Shown here: one piece after another, positions 56,503-64,000 of the stretch | Layout: each line of letters starts with the position of its first letter | Numbering within the stretch: position 1 is the stretch's first letter | Source of the DNA: Rhizobium album | GTDB lineage: Bacteria; Pseudomonadota; Alphaproteobacteria; Rhizobiales; Rhizobiaceae | Assembly (NCBI RefSeq): GCF_003122325.1 | Contig: NZ_QFBC01000015.1 | Span: forward strand, 108,429 to 172,428 | Direction: 5' to 3' | DNA length: 64,000 bases | Notes under the pieces: generated by a model | The model's database searches: none | What the model saw: only the letters and a program-made list of their open reading frames with translations | What the model was told of the DNA's origin: nothing | Translations under genes and position numbers: made by a program

Positions 56503-57726
56503 TCAGCGGCCCCTGTTGGCCTTGCGGGAGAGATAGGCGTCAAGGATGACGGCAAGGGTCAGGATGGCGCCCTGCACTTCCAGCCGGGTTTGCGTCGAGG
56601 CGTTGACCAGCAGCATGCCGTTGGAAACGCTGCCGATCACCAGGGCGCCCGTCAGCGCCGCCCAAACCGACCCCCTGCCCCCGAAGAGGCTGACACCGCC
56701 GATGACCGCTGCGGCAATCGCCTCCAGCAGAAGCGTGGTATCGGCGGAATCCGGCGAGACACCAAGGACGCGGCCGGCGGCGATCATGCCGCCAAGGGCG
56801 GCAAAAACACCGGTCAGCGTGAAAGCCGTGACACGCAGGAAGCGGACGGAGATGCCGGCGCGGCGGGCCGCCTCGGCATTCGCGCCGATGGCATAGAGGT
56901 AGACGCCAAAGCGGGTCTGGGTCGTAACGTAGGCAAAGAAACCCAGCAGACCGAGCAGGAATGCCACCAGAAGCGGAACGCCCCTGTAGGAATTGAAGAC
57001 GGCGATGACGATGGCGCCGACGACGGCAAGTGCCACGGCGGGCGCAATCACCGACCAGAGGAACGACGCCGGCAAGGCGTTGCGCTTCTTGGCGGCATAG
57101 GATTGCAGGCGGAAGACGAGGCTGAGCAGGATGACGATACAGAGCAGGGCGATACTGACAAAGCCCGGGAGATAAACCGTCGCGACCTTGCCCAGCGGCT
57201 GGCCGACCAGCGAGATCAGGTTCGAGCTTGCCGGCAGCAGGTCGAGCAGGATGCCCTGCAATATGAGTGACGTCCCGAGCGTGACGATGAAGGCCGGCGC
57301 CCGGAAATAGGTGATGACAAGGCCTTGCACGCATCCGATCGCCGCGCCGATGATCAGGCCGGCGGCGACCGCCGTCACGGTGTCGAACCCTTGATTGACC
57401 GCCATCCCCGCCGTGATCGCCGCCGAGACGGCACCGGTGGCGGCGACGGAAAGGTCGATTTCGCCGATGACCAGCACGAACATCAGCCCCAGCGCGACAA
57501 TACCGGTGGTGACGATCTGCAGCGACAGGTTGGAGAGGTTTCGCGGGCTGAGGAACAGCGGGTTCGCCCAGGCGAAATAGGCCCAGATGAGCACGAGCGC
57601 CAGAAGGACCGGTAGCATGCGATACCGTGTCGCCAACGCTCCCAAGGCAACGTCAAACTTCATTTTCTGAGATTCCTGCGTGACGGGTTTGGCAAAGGAG
57701 GCCGAGGTCGAGATGTGGTCAGACAT
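56503..57726 (-). CDS. Ribose/xylose-type sugar ABC permease
   Basis: A 407-aa RbsC/BPD_transp_2 permease with about ten hydrophobic helices; LSNLSLQIVTTGIVALGLMF and VLVIGEIDLSVAATGAVSAA (the GEIDLS motif) and FGVYLYAIGANAEAARRAGI (the family GxNxxAARxxGI motif) are diagnostic. It starts within the end of the ATPase gene (8-nt overlap). Imports a pentose- or hexose-like sugar or polyol. Confidence 0.92.
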   Translation of the reverse strand: MSDHISTSASFAKPVTQESQKMKFDVALGALATRYRMLPVLLALVLIWAYFAWANPLFLSPRNLSNLSLQIVTTGIVALGLMFVLVIGEIDLSVAATGAVSAAITAGMAVNQGFDTVTAVAAGLIIGAAIGCVQGLVITYFRAPAFIVTLGTSLILQGILLDLLPASSNLISLVGQPLGKVATVYLPGFVSIALLCIVILLSLVFRLQSYAAKKRNALPASFLWSVIAPAVALAVVGAIVIAVFNSYRGVPLLVAFLLGLLGFFAYVTTQTRFGVYLYAIGANAEAARRAGISVRFLRVTAFTLTGVFAALGGMIAAGRVLGVSPDSADTTLLLEAIAAAVIGGVSLFGGRGSVWAALTGALVIGSVSNGMLLVNASTQTRLEVQGAILTLAVILDAYLSRKANRGR

Positions 57727-58519
57727 GGGCGGCTCCCTCGTTGCGGGACCGGGCCGCCATTTCTTCGTTGCTGATCATTCCCGTGATGGCGCTGACCAGC
57801 TCCTCGCGGGTGTATTTGCCGCGGCTGACCTCCGCCACCTTGTTGCCAAGTCGCAGCACCACCACCCGGTCGGCCACCTGCTGTACGTCGCCCAGATCGT
57901 GGGAGATGACGATCACCGCCCGGCCCTGCGCACGCAGGCGCTCGATGAGGTTCAGCACCTGCTTGCGCTGTGCCACGCCGAGCGCGGCGGTGGGTTCGTC
58001 CAGCAGGACGACACGCGGATCGGTGAGGATCGAGCGGCAGATGGCAACGGACTGGCGTTGCCCGCCAGACAGCGAGTTGGCCGGAACATTGATATCGCGA
58101 ATCTTCACGTCGAGATTGGCCAGCACCTCCTTTGCCCGCGCCTCCATGCGGGCGCGGTCCAGCCGGCGGCCCTTGTACCATGGATGATAATATTCGCGGC
58201 CGAGGAAGAGGTTCTGCACGGTGTCGAGATTGTCGCAGATGGCAAGGTCCTGGTAGACGGTCTGGATGCCGGCGGCGTTGGCGTCATGCGGGCTTTTCAG
58301 CGAAAGCGGCGTTCCCGAGACCAGGATTTCGCCCTCGTCCGGCGACTGGATGCCGGAGATCGTCTTGACCAGCGTGCTCTTGCCGGCGCCGTTGTCGCCG
58401 ACCAGAGCGACGACCTCTCCCGGCCAGATACTCAGCGACACCTTGGTAAGGGCAGCAACGCCTCCGAAACGGATCGACACGTTGCGGACCTCCAGGATCG
58501 GCGGTTCGTTGTTGTTCAT
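57719..58519 (-). CDS. Sugar ABC transporter ATPase, single-domain
   Basis: A 266-aa ATPase: Walker A LVGDNGAGKSTLVKTI, signature LSGGQRQSVAICRSI, Walker B RVVLLDEPTAALGV, DISHD-like VIVISHDLGDVQQV. Unlike RbsA it has one nucleotide-binding domain, as in fructose-type FrcA. ATG at 58519 (MNNNEPPILEVRN). Between binding-protein and permease genes; a hairpin lies just upstream. Confidence 0.92.
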   Translation of the reverse strand: MNNNEPPILEVRNVSIRFGGVAALTKVSLSIWPGEVVALVGDNGAGKSTLVKTISGIQSPDEGEILVSGTPLSLKSPHDANAAGIQTVYQDLAICDNLDTVQNLFLGREYYHPWYKGRRLDRARMEARAKEVLANLDVKIRDINVPANSLSGGQRQSVAICRSILTDPRVVLLDEPTAALGVAQRKQVLNLIERLRAQGRAVIVISHDLGDVQQVADRVVVLRLGNKVAEVSRGKYTREELVSAITGMISNEEMAARSRNEGAAHV

Positions 58520-58547
58520 GACTAGGACCCCGTTTTCATTATTTTCA

Positions 58548-58573
58548 GGAGCCGTCCCGTGAGGAACGGCTCC
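58548..58573 (-). promoter_or_regulatory. Intercistronic hairpin after the sugar-binding-protein gene
   Basis: GGAGCCGT (58548-58555) and ACGGCTCC (58566-58573) form an 8-bp stem with a 10-nt loop in the 65-nt gap between the binding-protein stop and the ATPase ATG. On the minus strand no T-run follows. Probably controls relative mRNA levels. Confidence 0.6.
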
Positions 58574-58584
58574 TTTTGTTTCGC

Positions 58585-59658
58585 TCAGTTCTTGCAGAAT
58601 TCGGCGTCCTTGCCGATGCCGCCGCACAATTCCTCCTTGGTGAACAGGCCGGCATCGATAACGCTTGCCTGCACGGTCTCCGGAGTGATGAAGACGTTCG
58701 GCTCCAGACGGGCCGGAACGCCGCCCTCGGTAAAATTGTTGGGCCAGGTGCCGTTGACGACACCCTCGGGTGCCTCCTCGCCCTTGATCTTCGAGACGAT
58801 CAACTGCACGGCGGCATCCGCCATCCCCTTGTAGGGTGGCGCCATGTCAGCCGCCTGCCATCCGAGAAGCACGCGCTGCACGCCTTCCAGCGTCGCATCG
58901 TATCCGCCATAGACCTTGACCTTGCCGACCATATCCTGGGCGCTCAACGCGGCAATGACGCCGCCGCCGGTGTCGTCGTTCATGACAACCGCGCCGTCCA
59001 CCTCGTTGTTGGTCTTGGTGAGGCACTGCTCCATGTTCTTCTGGGCATTGGCGGCAAGATACAGAAGGGCATCGGCCTGGCAGACGATCTCGACGGTGCC
59101 GTTATCGATGAGCGGCTTCAGATACTTGTCGAAACCCTTCATCTGCTCGCCATAGAAGGCAAATTTCGGATCGCCCAGCATGTAGGCGAGACGGACCGGG
59201 CGATGCTCCGGCAGGTGCTCGGAGAGATATTTGCCCTGAGCCTCGCCGATATCGCTGAACGGCACGGAAACGTGGTAGGAGACCGGGCCGGGGCCGGGAT
59301 CATGGGCATAAGTCACGACCGGCACGCCATCGGCTTCCGCCTTGGCGAGAATGCTCGCAGAACGCGGCGGATCGACGGAAACGAGGATGATACCCAGCGC
59401 GCCGCTGGCGAGCGCCGATTCAGCCTGCGAAACCTGCTGCTGCATGTCGTCGTTGGCGTTCAGGACCTGCAGCTCGATGCCGGGCGCGTATTTCTTCATC
59501 GCTTCTGTCATGTTCGGAATATCGAACTTGGCCCAGCGATTGGTGGTGACGTTGGGCACCAGCAGGTAGACCGTGCCGGAAGGCTCGGCGGCCATTGCGG
59601 GCACGGTGCCGAAGAGAGCAACGGCCGATAGCAGCGCGGCGGAGATAGTTCTTTTCAT
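58585..59658 (-). CDS. Sugar ABC substrate-binding protein
   Basis: A 357-aa periplasmic-binding-protein I type protein with a Sec signal (MKRTISAALLSAVALFGTVP, ending AMA-A). Body: VYLLVPNVTTNRWAKFDIPN, GIILVSVDPPRSASILAKAE, DGAVVMNDDTGGGVIAALSA. It binds a sugar or sugar-like ligand for the RbsC-type importer. First gene of the ABC operon; a LysR-type box lies about 185 nt upstream. Confidence 0.9.
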   Translation of the reverse strand: MKRTISAALLSAVALFGTVPAMAAEPSGTVYLLVPNVTTNRWAKFDIPNMTEAMKKYAPGIELQVLNANDDMQQQVSQAESALASGALGIILVSVDPPRSASILAKAEADGVPVVTYAHDPGPGPVSYHVSVPFSDIGEAQGKYLSEHLPEHRPVRLAYMLGDPKFAFYGEQMKGFDKYLKPLIDNGTVEIVCQADALLYLAANAQKNMEQCLTKTNNEVDGAVVMNDDTGGGVIAALSAQDMVGKVKVYGGYDATLEGVQRVLLGWQAADMAPPYKGMADAAVQLIVSKIKGEEAPEGVVNGTWPNNFTEGGVPARLEPNVFITPETVQASVIDAGLFTKEELCGGIGKDAEFCKN

Positions 59659-59835
59659 TGGTCATTCCCCTTTTGTAATCCATATGGCCAGCCGGCCGCA
59701 GAAGACATAGATTTCACCATTATTTTTATTGCCTGAAGGGGGCCGCCTTGCGGCGGATCGCTTCCTCCGTTTCATCAGGTAGGAACAGGCTATTGCGGCG
59801 CCTTCGAGTGCTCAAGATAAGCCCCGTCATTCCAT

Positions 59836-59852
59836 CATGACTTTTTCTCATG
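59836..59852. promoter_or_regulatory. LysR-type box, copy 2: CATGACTTTTTCTCATG
   Basis: CATGAC-N5-CTCATG, one mismatch to the perfect repeat at 55423, in the 376-nt region upstream of the sugar ABC operon (start 59658). Otherwise this region (59659-60034) holds only the GMC terminator hairpin. Confidence 0.55.
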
Positions 59853-59928
59853 CGTTTGCCCGCATGACGTTCGTCAAGGAACACCGCACCGCAAAGCCGA
59901 ACATCAGCTGTCGGACCAGACGAAAACA

Positions 59929-59957
59929 GCCCCGACGACGCCAGGCGTCATCGGGGC
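59929..59957 (-). terminator. Rho-independent terminator of the GMC oxidoreductase gene
   Basis: GCCCCGACGACGCC (59929-59942) and GGCGTCATCGGGGC (59944-59957) pair in all but one position (a G-U type mismatch); on the minus strand the stem is followed by TGTTTTCG. It lies 77 nt beyond the GMC stop. Confidence 0.7.
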
Positions 59958-60034
59958 CGGATCTGTCATTGCGCATCTGTGCCTGGCCAGCCGTCTCACA
60001 CGCCGGGCGGCAGTCGGGACATTCAGTCGATGGT

Positions 60035-61684
60035 TCAGGCCGCAAGCACCATGTCGGCAGCCTTTTCGGCGATCATGATCGTAGCCGCATTGGTATTGCC
60101 GCTGACCATGGTCGGCATGATCGACGCATCGGCGACGCGCAGTTTGGCGATGCCGTGGACGCGCAGCGTCTCGTCGACCACCGCCATGGCGTCCTGTCCC
60201 ATCTTGGCCGTACCACAGGTGTGGTGACCGATGCCGGACGTGCTGCGGATATAGGCGTCCAGTTCCGCGTCCGAGCGGACATCGGCGCCCGGCGTCAATT
60301 CCGGCCCGCGATAGGGTTCGAAAGCCTCCTGCGCGAAAATCTTGCGGGTGACCCGGATGGCCTCCCGCGTGATCGCCATATCGTATTCGGACGACAGGAA
60401 ATTCGGATCGAAGATCGGCGCCTCCTTCGGATCGGCCGATTTCAGCCACATCTTGCCGCGGCTTTCCGGGCGGTTCGGCCAGACATGCACCACATAGGAA
60501 TGGCCCTCCAGCTTGTCCGCCCAGGGCATCCAGATCTTCAGCCCCTGCCCCGGATAATAGGGAATGAACACGGCCTGGCATTCCGGCGCATCGACGCCTG
60601 CCTGGGTGCTGAAAAAGCCGCCGGCTTCGAGCGGGCTCTGCGAGACCTGGCCTTTTTTGAACAGCAGGCTGTTCATCATCGCCAGCGTCAGCGAATGGAT
60701 GCGCAGCGACGAAGCCATCGACACGGGTTTCTTCGAACTGTGCGCCACCGATACGTTGACGTGATCCTGCAGGTTGGCGCCGACGCCCGGCAGGTGCTTT
60801 ACGGCGGAAATGCCGAGCTTGCCGAGTGCCTCCTGATCGCCGATGCCCGACAGCATCAGGATTTTTGGTGAGTTGAACGAGCCGGCGGCCAGAACGATCT
60901 CGCGGTTGGCGCGTACCCGATGGACCGCGCCGCCCTTCTCGTATTCCACGGCAACCGCCACGCCTTTCTCGACTACCACCTTGTGGACATTGGCGTTCAC
61001 CTCCACCTTGAGGTTCGGCCGGCTCATGGCGGGGCGCAGGAAGGTCTTCGCCGTCGTCTGGCGGCGTCCGCCGGCGATGTTGAAGTCGTAGACGCCAAAG
61101 CCGTCCTGCGAAGCGCCATTGAAGTCGTCGTTCAACGGATAGCCGGCCTGCCGGCAGGCTTCGAGATAGGCTTCCGTCAGTTCGCTGACCATCGGCGGCT
61201 TGGCGACGGGCATCGGCCCGCGGGTGCTGTGAAAGGCATTGTCGCCGCCGAAATATTTCTCCGACTTGCGGAAATAGGGCAGCACGTCCTCGAACGACCA
61301 GCCCGGATTGCCGAGTTGGCGCCAGGTGTCGAAATCGGACGGGTTGCCGCGAATATATTGCGCGCCGTTGAAGATGAACGAACCGCCCAGCATCTTGCCG
61401 CGGGGAAAATACTGCGTGCGGCCGTCCATGTTTTTCTGCGGCAGGCAGTTGTAGGCCCAGTTGTTGCGCTTGAACGAAAACAGCTTGGCGGCCAGGAACG
61501 GCAGGTCGTAGGAGATTTCGCGGCCCGAGCCGCCGGCTTCCAGAAGCAGTACGCGGTCGCCGCGTGCGCTCAGCCGGTTGGCCAGAACGCTTCCGGCAGA
61601 CCCGCCGCCGACGATGACAAAATCGAAATTTTCACTGCTCACGGCAACCGGCTCCACATTCGCTTTCTTTCCTAACTCGCCCAA
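60035..61684 (-). CDS. GMC family FAD oxidoreductase (choline dehydrogenase-like)
   Basis: A 549-aa glucose-methanol-choline oxidoreductase: FVIVGGGSAGSVLANRLSAR FAD motif, PRGKMLGGSFIFNGAQYIRG and AAGSFNSPKILMLSGIG (GMC signatures 1 and 2), C-terminal STSGIGHHTCGTAKMG with the catalytic His, and MVSGNTNAATIMIAEKAADM. Signature 1 reads LGGSFIFNG instead of the usual LGGSSxxNG. Start: TTG at 61684 with GGAGGGG 6 nt upstream, or GTG at 61642. It oxidises an alcohol or sugar hydroxyl. A LysR-type box lies 38-54 nt upstream of 61684. Confidence 0.9.
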   Translation of the reverse strand: MGELGKKANVEPVAVSSENFDFVIVGGGSAGSVLANRLSARGDRVLLLEAGGSGREISYDLPFLAAKLFSFKRNNWAYNCLPQKNMDGRTQYFPRGKMLGGSFIFNGAQYIRGNPSDFDTWRQLGNPGWSFEDVLPYFRKSEKYFGGDNAFHSTRGPMPVAKPPMVSELTEAYLEACRQAGYPLNDDFNGASQDGFGVYDFNIAGGRRQTTAKTFLRPAMSRPNLKVEVNANVHKVVVEKGVAVAVEYEKGGAVHRVRANREIVLAAGSFNSPKILMLSGIGDQEALGKLGISAVKHLPGVGANLQDHVNVSVAHSSKKPVSMASSLRIHSLTLAMMNSLLFKKGQVSQSPLEAGGFFSTQAGVDAPECQAVFIPYYPGQGLKIWMPWADKLEGHSYVVHVWPNRPESRGKMWLKSADPKEAPIFDPNFLSSEYDMAITREAIRVTRKIFAQEAFEPYRGPELTPGADVRSDAELDAYIRSTSGIGHHTCGTAKMGQDAMAVVDETLRVHGIAKLRVADASIMPTMVSGNTNAATIMIAEKAADMVLAA

Positions 61685-61721
61685 AGCGGCCCCTCCATCA
61701 AGCCACGCGCACTCGTTCGTC

Positions 61722-61738
61722 CATGACTTTGAGTCATA
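61722..61738. promoter_or_regulatory. LysR-type box, copy 3: CATGACTTTGAGTCATA
   Basis: CATGAC-N5-GTCATA, one mismatch at the last base, about 40 nt before the GMC start. Shares the T-N11-A spacing with the copies at 55423 and 59836. Confidence 0.6.
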
Positions 61739-61787
61739 CTATACGCCGCAAGGGCCATCTGCGCGGCATGGCGATCCTGCCGGACGC

Positions 61788-62987
61788 CTACAGCGCCGTC
61801 TCGTGGCTCGCCGGGCTCACAGTCGATTTCGACCGCGAACCGGACTTCAGCGCGCCGCTGGCGAAGATGGAAACCAGAATCAGGGGCAGGCAGACGACAT
61901 AGACCGCCTTCATGCCCCATGCTTCCGCCACGAAACCGAGAAGCGGCGGCGCAAGAAAGAACACGGCGAAGGCCATCTGCCCGACGGCGGCGACGTTGAT
62001 GGCCGCCGGCCTGTCGGTCTTCTGGCCGGCGGCGGAAATCGCCATCGGATAGACGGCGCTGCAGCCGCCGCCCATCAACGCGAAACCAGCAAGCGCGACA
62101 TATTCGTGGTCGGCCAGCCAGACCATCGACAGGCCGGCCGCGGCGACAACCAGAAGCACACGCGCCACCACGCTTGCACCGAAGCGATCCACCACCGGAT
62201 CGATGGTCACCCGCGTCAGCGCCATGAAGAAGGCGAACAGCGTCAGCCCCGATCCGCCGACAAATGGCTCGGACTGGAAGACGTCGCGCATGTAGATCGC
62301 CGACCAGTCGATGCCGGCGCCTTCCACCAGGCATGCCGAGATCCCGATGATGCAGAGCGGCATCAGGGCGAGCGTCGGAAAAGCAACGAGAGGCGGTTTG
62401 TCGTCGGTCACGATCGCCGGTTTCGGGGCATTGACCATGCCCTTGAAGTTGACGACAGCAAGGGCGAATACGATGGCTGCCACGACGACCATATGCGTCT
62501 GCATCGGAATGCCCGCCTGGCGAATGAATGATGCGGTCACCGCGGTGACGAAAAACCCGATGCTCCAGAAGCCATGAGCACGGTTCATGATGCTGAAGCC
62601 GCATTGCGCTTCGATCCGGCCGATTTCGACGTTCAACGTCAATTCCAGCGTTCCGGCCAAAAGCCCCGCGAGAAACAGCAGGCCGAACACGAAGGGCGCG
62701 CTCGGCATCATCGGCGTGAAGGCCAGCAGAAAGGCGATCCCCGGTATGGCGATGGACAGTGTCCGCTTGCTGCCCAGGCGCTCGATGATCGGCGCCGAGG
62801 CCGACAGCGAAATCAGCGAGCCGATCGCCAGGCCGATCAACGTCAGGCCAAGCTGCGCCTTGTCGATGCCAAGACGCGTCTGCAGATCCGGAATACGGGC
62901 CATGAAGGCCCCGGTCGCAATCGCCAGCAGGAAAAATGAGAGATATGGTCGTTGATGCGCTGCTATCATGTCAAAAGGGCTCGTCAC
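61788..62987 (-). CDS. MFS transporter
   Basis: A 399-aa major-facilitator protein with 12 hydrophobic segments: PYLSFFLLAIATGAFMARIP, PIIERLGSKRTLSIAIPGIA (loop 2-3 type), a conserved MNRAHGFWSIGFFVTAVTAS block as in FucP/YbjJ-like sugar or polyol transporters, and a second half starting at about residue 205. Start is GTG at 62987 or ATG at 62969; neither has a strong ribosome-binding site. It follows the HAD gene closely, so it is probably cotranscribed. Substrate unknown. Confidence 0.85.
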   Translation of the reverse strand: MTSPFDMIAAHQRPYLSFFLLAIATGAFMARIPDLQTRLGIDKAQLGLTLIGLAIGSLISLSASAPIIERLGSKRTLSIAIPGIAFLLAFTPMMPSAPFVFGLLFLAGLLAGTLELTLNVEIGRIEAQCGFSIMNRAHGFWSIGFFVTAVTASFIRQAGIPMQTHMVVVAAIVFALAVVNFKGMVNAPKPAIVTDDKPPLVAFPTLALMPLCIIGISACLVEGAGIDWSAIYMRDVFQSEPFVGGSGLTLFAFFMALTRVTIDPVVDRFGASVVARVLLVVAAAGLSMVWLADHEYVALAGFALMGGGCSAVYPMAISAAGQKTDRPAAINVAAVGQMAFAVFFLAPPLLGFVAEAWGMKAVYVVCLPLILVSIFASGALKSGSRSKSTVSPASHETAL

Positions 62988-62996
62988 TGCGGCGGG

Positions 62997-63656
62997 TCAC
63001 CGGGCCTGGCGAGCGGCGCGCTCGAAGTCAGTGAGATCGCTTGTTTTCTGGGTCTCGGCGGGAAAGAGGTCGGCCGCATCGGGCGCGACGATTGCGAGGA
63101 ATGGATTGCCGATCTTGCGGGCTGCATGAAACTCCGTCAAGGAGTCGCCGACGGCAAGGCACTCGGAAGCCTCGGCATTTTCCATCTGCATGATGGCCAG
63201 GAACGCGGCATGCTTGGATTGGGGTGAGCCGGATACCGTGCGGAAATACTGCGACAGGCCGCGGCGCTCGATGACGATTTTCAGGTCGTCCTCCGGCATG
63301 CCGGAAACCACATGCATAGGCACAATGTCTTTGAGGTGCGCCAAAAGCGCCTCGGCGCCCGGAATGAAAGCGCAGGAGAGCATGCTTTCTTCGATGATCT
63401 GTCCGAACCGGTTGCAAAGTCGGTTCACCGTTTCCTCGTCGCCCGGCCGGCCAAAAATCTCGCGTTCGAAATATTCGAATTTCTGCCGCCGGCCGATGCC
63501 GCCATGCCGCTGCTGGTAGGCAACGACTTCGGCCAGTTTATCAGGCTCTTCACAACGGTATGTCTCGGCGAAGGCGGCGGTTTTCAGGCGTGCGGAATCG
63601 AGGATCACCCCGTCGAAGTCGAAGATGACGGTCTTGAAACGGTCGAGATAGGGCAT
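62997..63656 (-). CDS. HAD family hydrolase (phosphoglycolate phosphatase/beta-PGM-like)
   Basis: A 219-aa HAD phosphatase: motif I FKTVIFDFDGVILDSARL with the nucleophile Asp, motif II VVSG (MHVVSGMPED), Lys near SPQSKHAAF and motif IV LAVGDSLTEFHAA. The cap is C1-type helical. ATG at 63656 with GGAGGATG just upstream; the frame is open further upstream without similarity. Precedes the MFS gene; together they could import and dephosphorylate a sugar compound. A LacI-type palindrome lies about 165 nt upstream. Confidence 0.88.
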   Translation of the reverse strand: MPYLDRFKTVIFDFDGVILDSARLKTAAFAETYRCEEPDKLAEVVAYQQRHGGIGRRQKFEYFEREIFGRPGDEETVNRLCNRFGQIIEESMLSCAFIPGAEALLAHLKDIVPMHVVSGMPEDDLKIVIERRGLSQYFRTVSGSPQSKHAAFLAIMQMENAEASECLAVGDSLTEFHAARKIGNPFLAIVAPDAADLFPAETQKTSDLTDFERAARQAR

Positions 63657-63818
63657 GTCATCCTCCGGCTGCAGACGGGCACGGAAGCGGTTGGCTGCGT
63701 CCGTGCCATACCCGATTCGGGATGCGATGTGCACCACTCCTCGCAAGGGAGGTATCGATCTCGTCGAAGCATCGTCATTTTCGGCAAGGTCCGCACGTTG
63801 CATTCCATTCATTTTATT

Positions 63819-63832
63819 TGTAAACGTTTACA
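63819..63832. promoter_or_regulatory. LacI-family operator-like palindrome TGTAAACGTTTACA
   Basis: Perfect 14-bp palindrome in an AT-rich stretch upstream of the HAD-MFS pair, with the CG centre usual for LacI/GalR repressors. It is the only strong regulatory sequence in the 299-nt gap between the HAD gene and the IS110 gene. No LacI gene is in the window; it may lie beyond the IS element. Confidence 0.6.
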
Positions 63833-63955
63833 TAACTCATATCAATCAGGTTTCCCGTGGTTCTATTTTTTACACGATGACGTAATTGCTGCCGGCATGT
63901 CCCAGTCTCCTCGATGGTGGCAGATTGGTCCCAGTGACAACGGGAGGACATCACA

Positions 63956-64000
63956 GTGAAACAGTATGTCGGATTGGACGTCTCACAGAAGGAAACTGCT
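63956..64000 (+). mobile_element. IS110-family recombinase gene, 5' end only
   Basis: The first 15 codons (GTG start, GGGAGG site 8 nt upstream) read MKQYVGLDVSQKETA, the conserved N-terminus of IS110/IS1111 DEDD recombinases, whose first catalytic Asp lies in GLDVS. The window ends here. The AT-rich non-coding ~100 nt upstream would be the left end of the element, where IS110 members encode their bridge RNA; the boundary cannot be set from this sequence. Confidence 0.8.

Overview
The window is high-GC, densely packed alphaproteobacterial DNA. Its gene content points to the Rhizobiales, most likely Rhizobiaceae of the Ensifer/Rhizobium/Shinella/Agrobacterium type: a nosRZDFYLX cluster in the rhizobial order, a MatB-type malonyl-CoA synthetase, remnants of glxB-, coxG- and IS-type genes, many ABC uptake operons and many FAD-dependent amine oxidoreductases. 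I saw no rRNA, tRNA, CRISPR array or replication gene. The mix of catabolic operons and decayed mobile elements is typical of a rhizobial megaplasmid, chromid or accessory region; that last point is inference.

Layout. (1) 1-5 kb: a small unknown protein, an alpha/beta hydrolase, then a GntR regulator with a perfect 27-bp palindrome before it, followed by a CynX-type MFS exporter, an EamA transporter and an isochorismatase-fold hydrolase. (2) 5-7.6 kb: a single-chain alpha/beta-fused 2-oxoacid dehydrogenase E1, divergent from an Lrp/AsnC regulator. (3) 7.6-19.4 kb: a compact minus-strand operon. It holds a ProX/ProV/ProW-type quaternary-amine ABC importer, two choline-kinase-like phosphotransferases and two dimethylglycine-dehydrogenase-like FAD/GcvT proteins, one of them frameshifted. 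A DeoR regulator is divergent. (4) 19.5-29 kb: an IS630 remnant, then nosRZDFYLX preceded by an FNR/NnrR-like box and followed by an unlisted 49-aa membrane protein. (5) 29-37 kb: an unusually long glutamate-synthase large subunit (1832 aa) tightly followed by a CysJ-like diflavin reductase where GltD would be expected. (6) 36.8-39 kb: a scrap zone (istB, coxG and glxB remnants) around an XRE-cupin regulator. (7) 39-49.6 kb: a minus-strand catabolic operon with an FAD oxidoreductase, IclR regulator, RidA, polyamine/opine-type ABC importer, two-subunit Sox/Hcn-like amine dehydrogenase and aldehyde dehydrogenase. (8) 50-53 kb: matB, then two back-to-back gene remnants (aldo/keto reductase and 3-hydroxyisobutyrate dehydrogenase) and an 80-aa orphan. 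(9) 53-64 kb: two amidohydrolases, a divergent LysR regulator, a ribose-type sugar ABC importer, a GMC oxidoreductase, an MFS transporter and a HAD phosphatase, ending in the first codons of an IS110-family recombinase.

How the genes work together. Apart from denitrification (N2O to N2) and the glutamate-synthase pair, the window is a set of substrate-import plus oxidation modules for amines, betaines and sugars, each with its own regulator. In region 9 a repeated 17-bp element (CATGAC-N5-GTCATG) lies upstream of the amidohydrolase/LysR pair, the sugar importer and the GMC oxidoreductase. This suggests that they form one LysR regulon. The most unusual items are the GltB-diflavin reductase pair, the doubled kinase/dehydrogenase operon and this LysR regulon.
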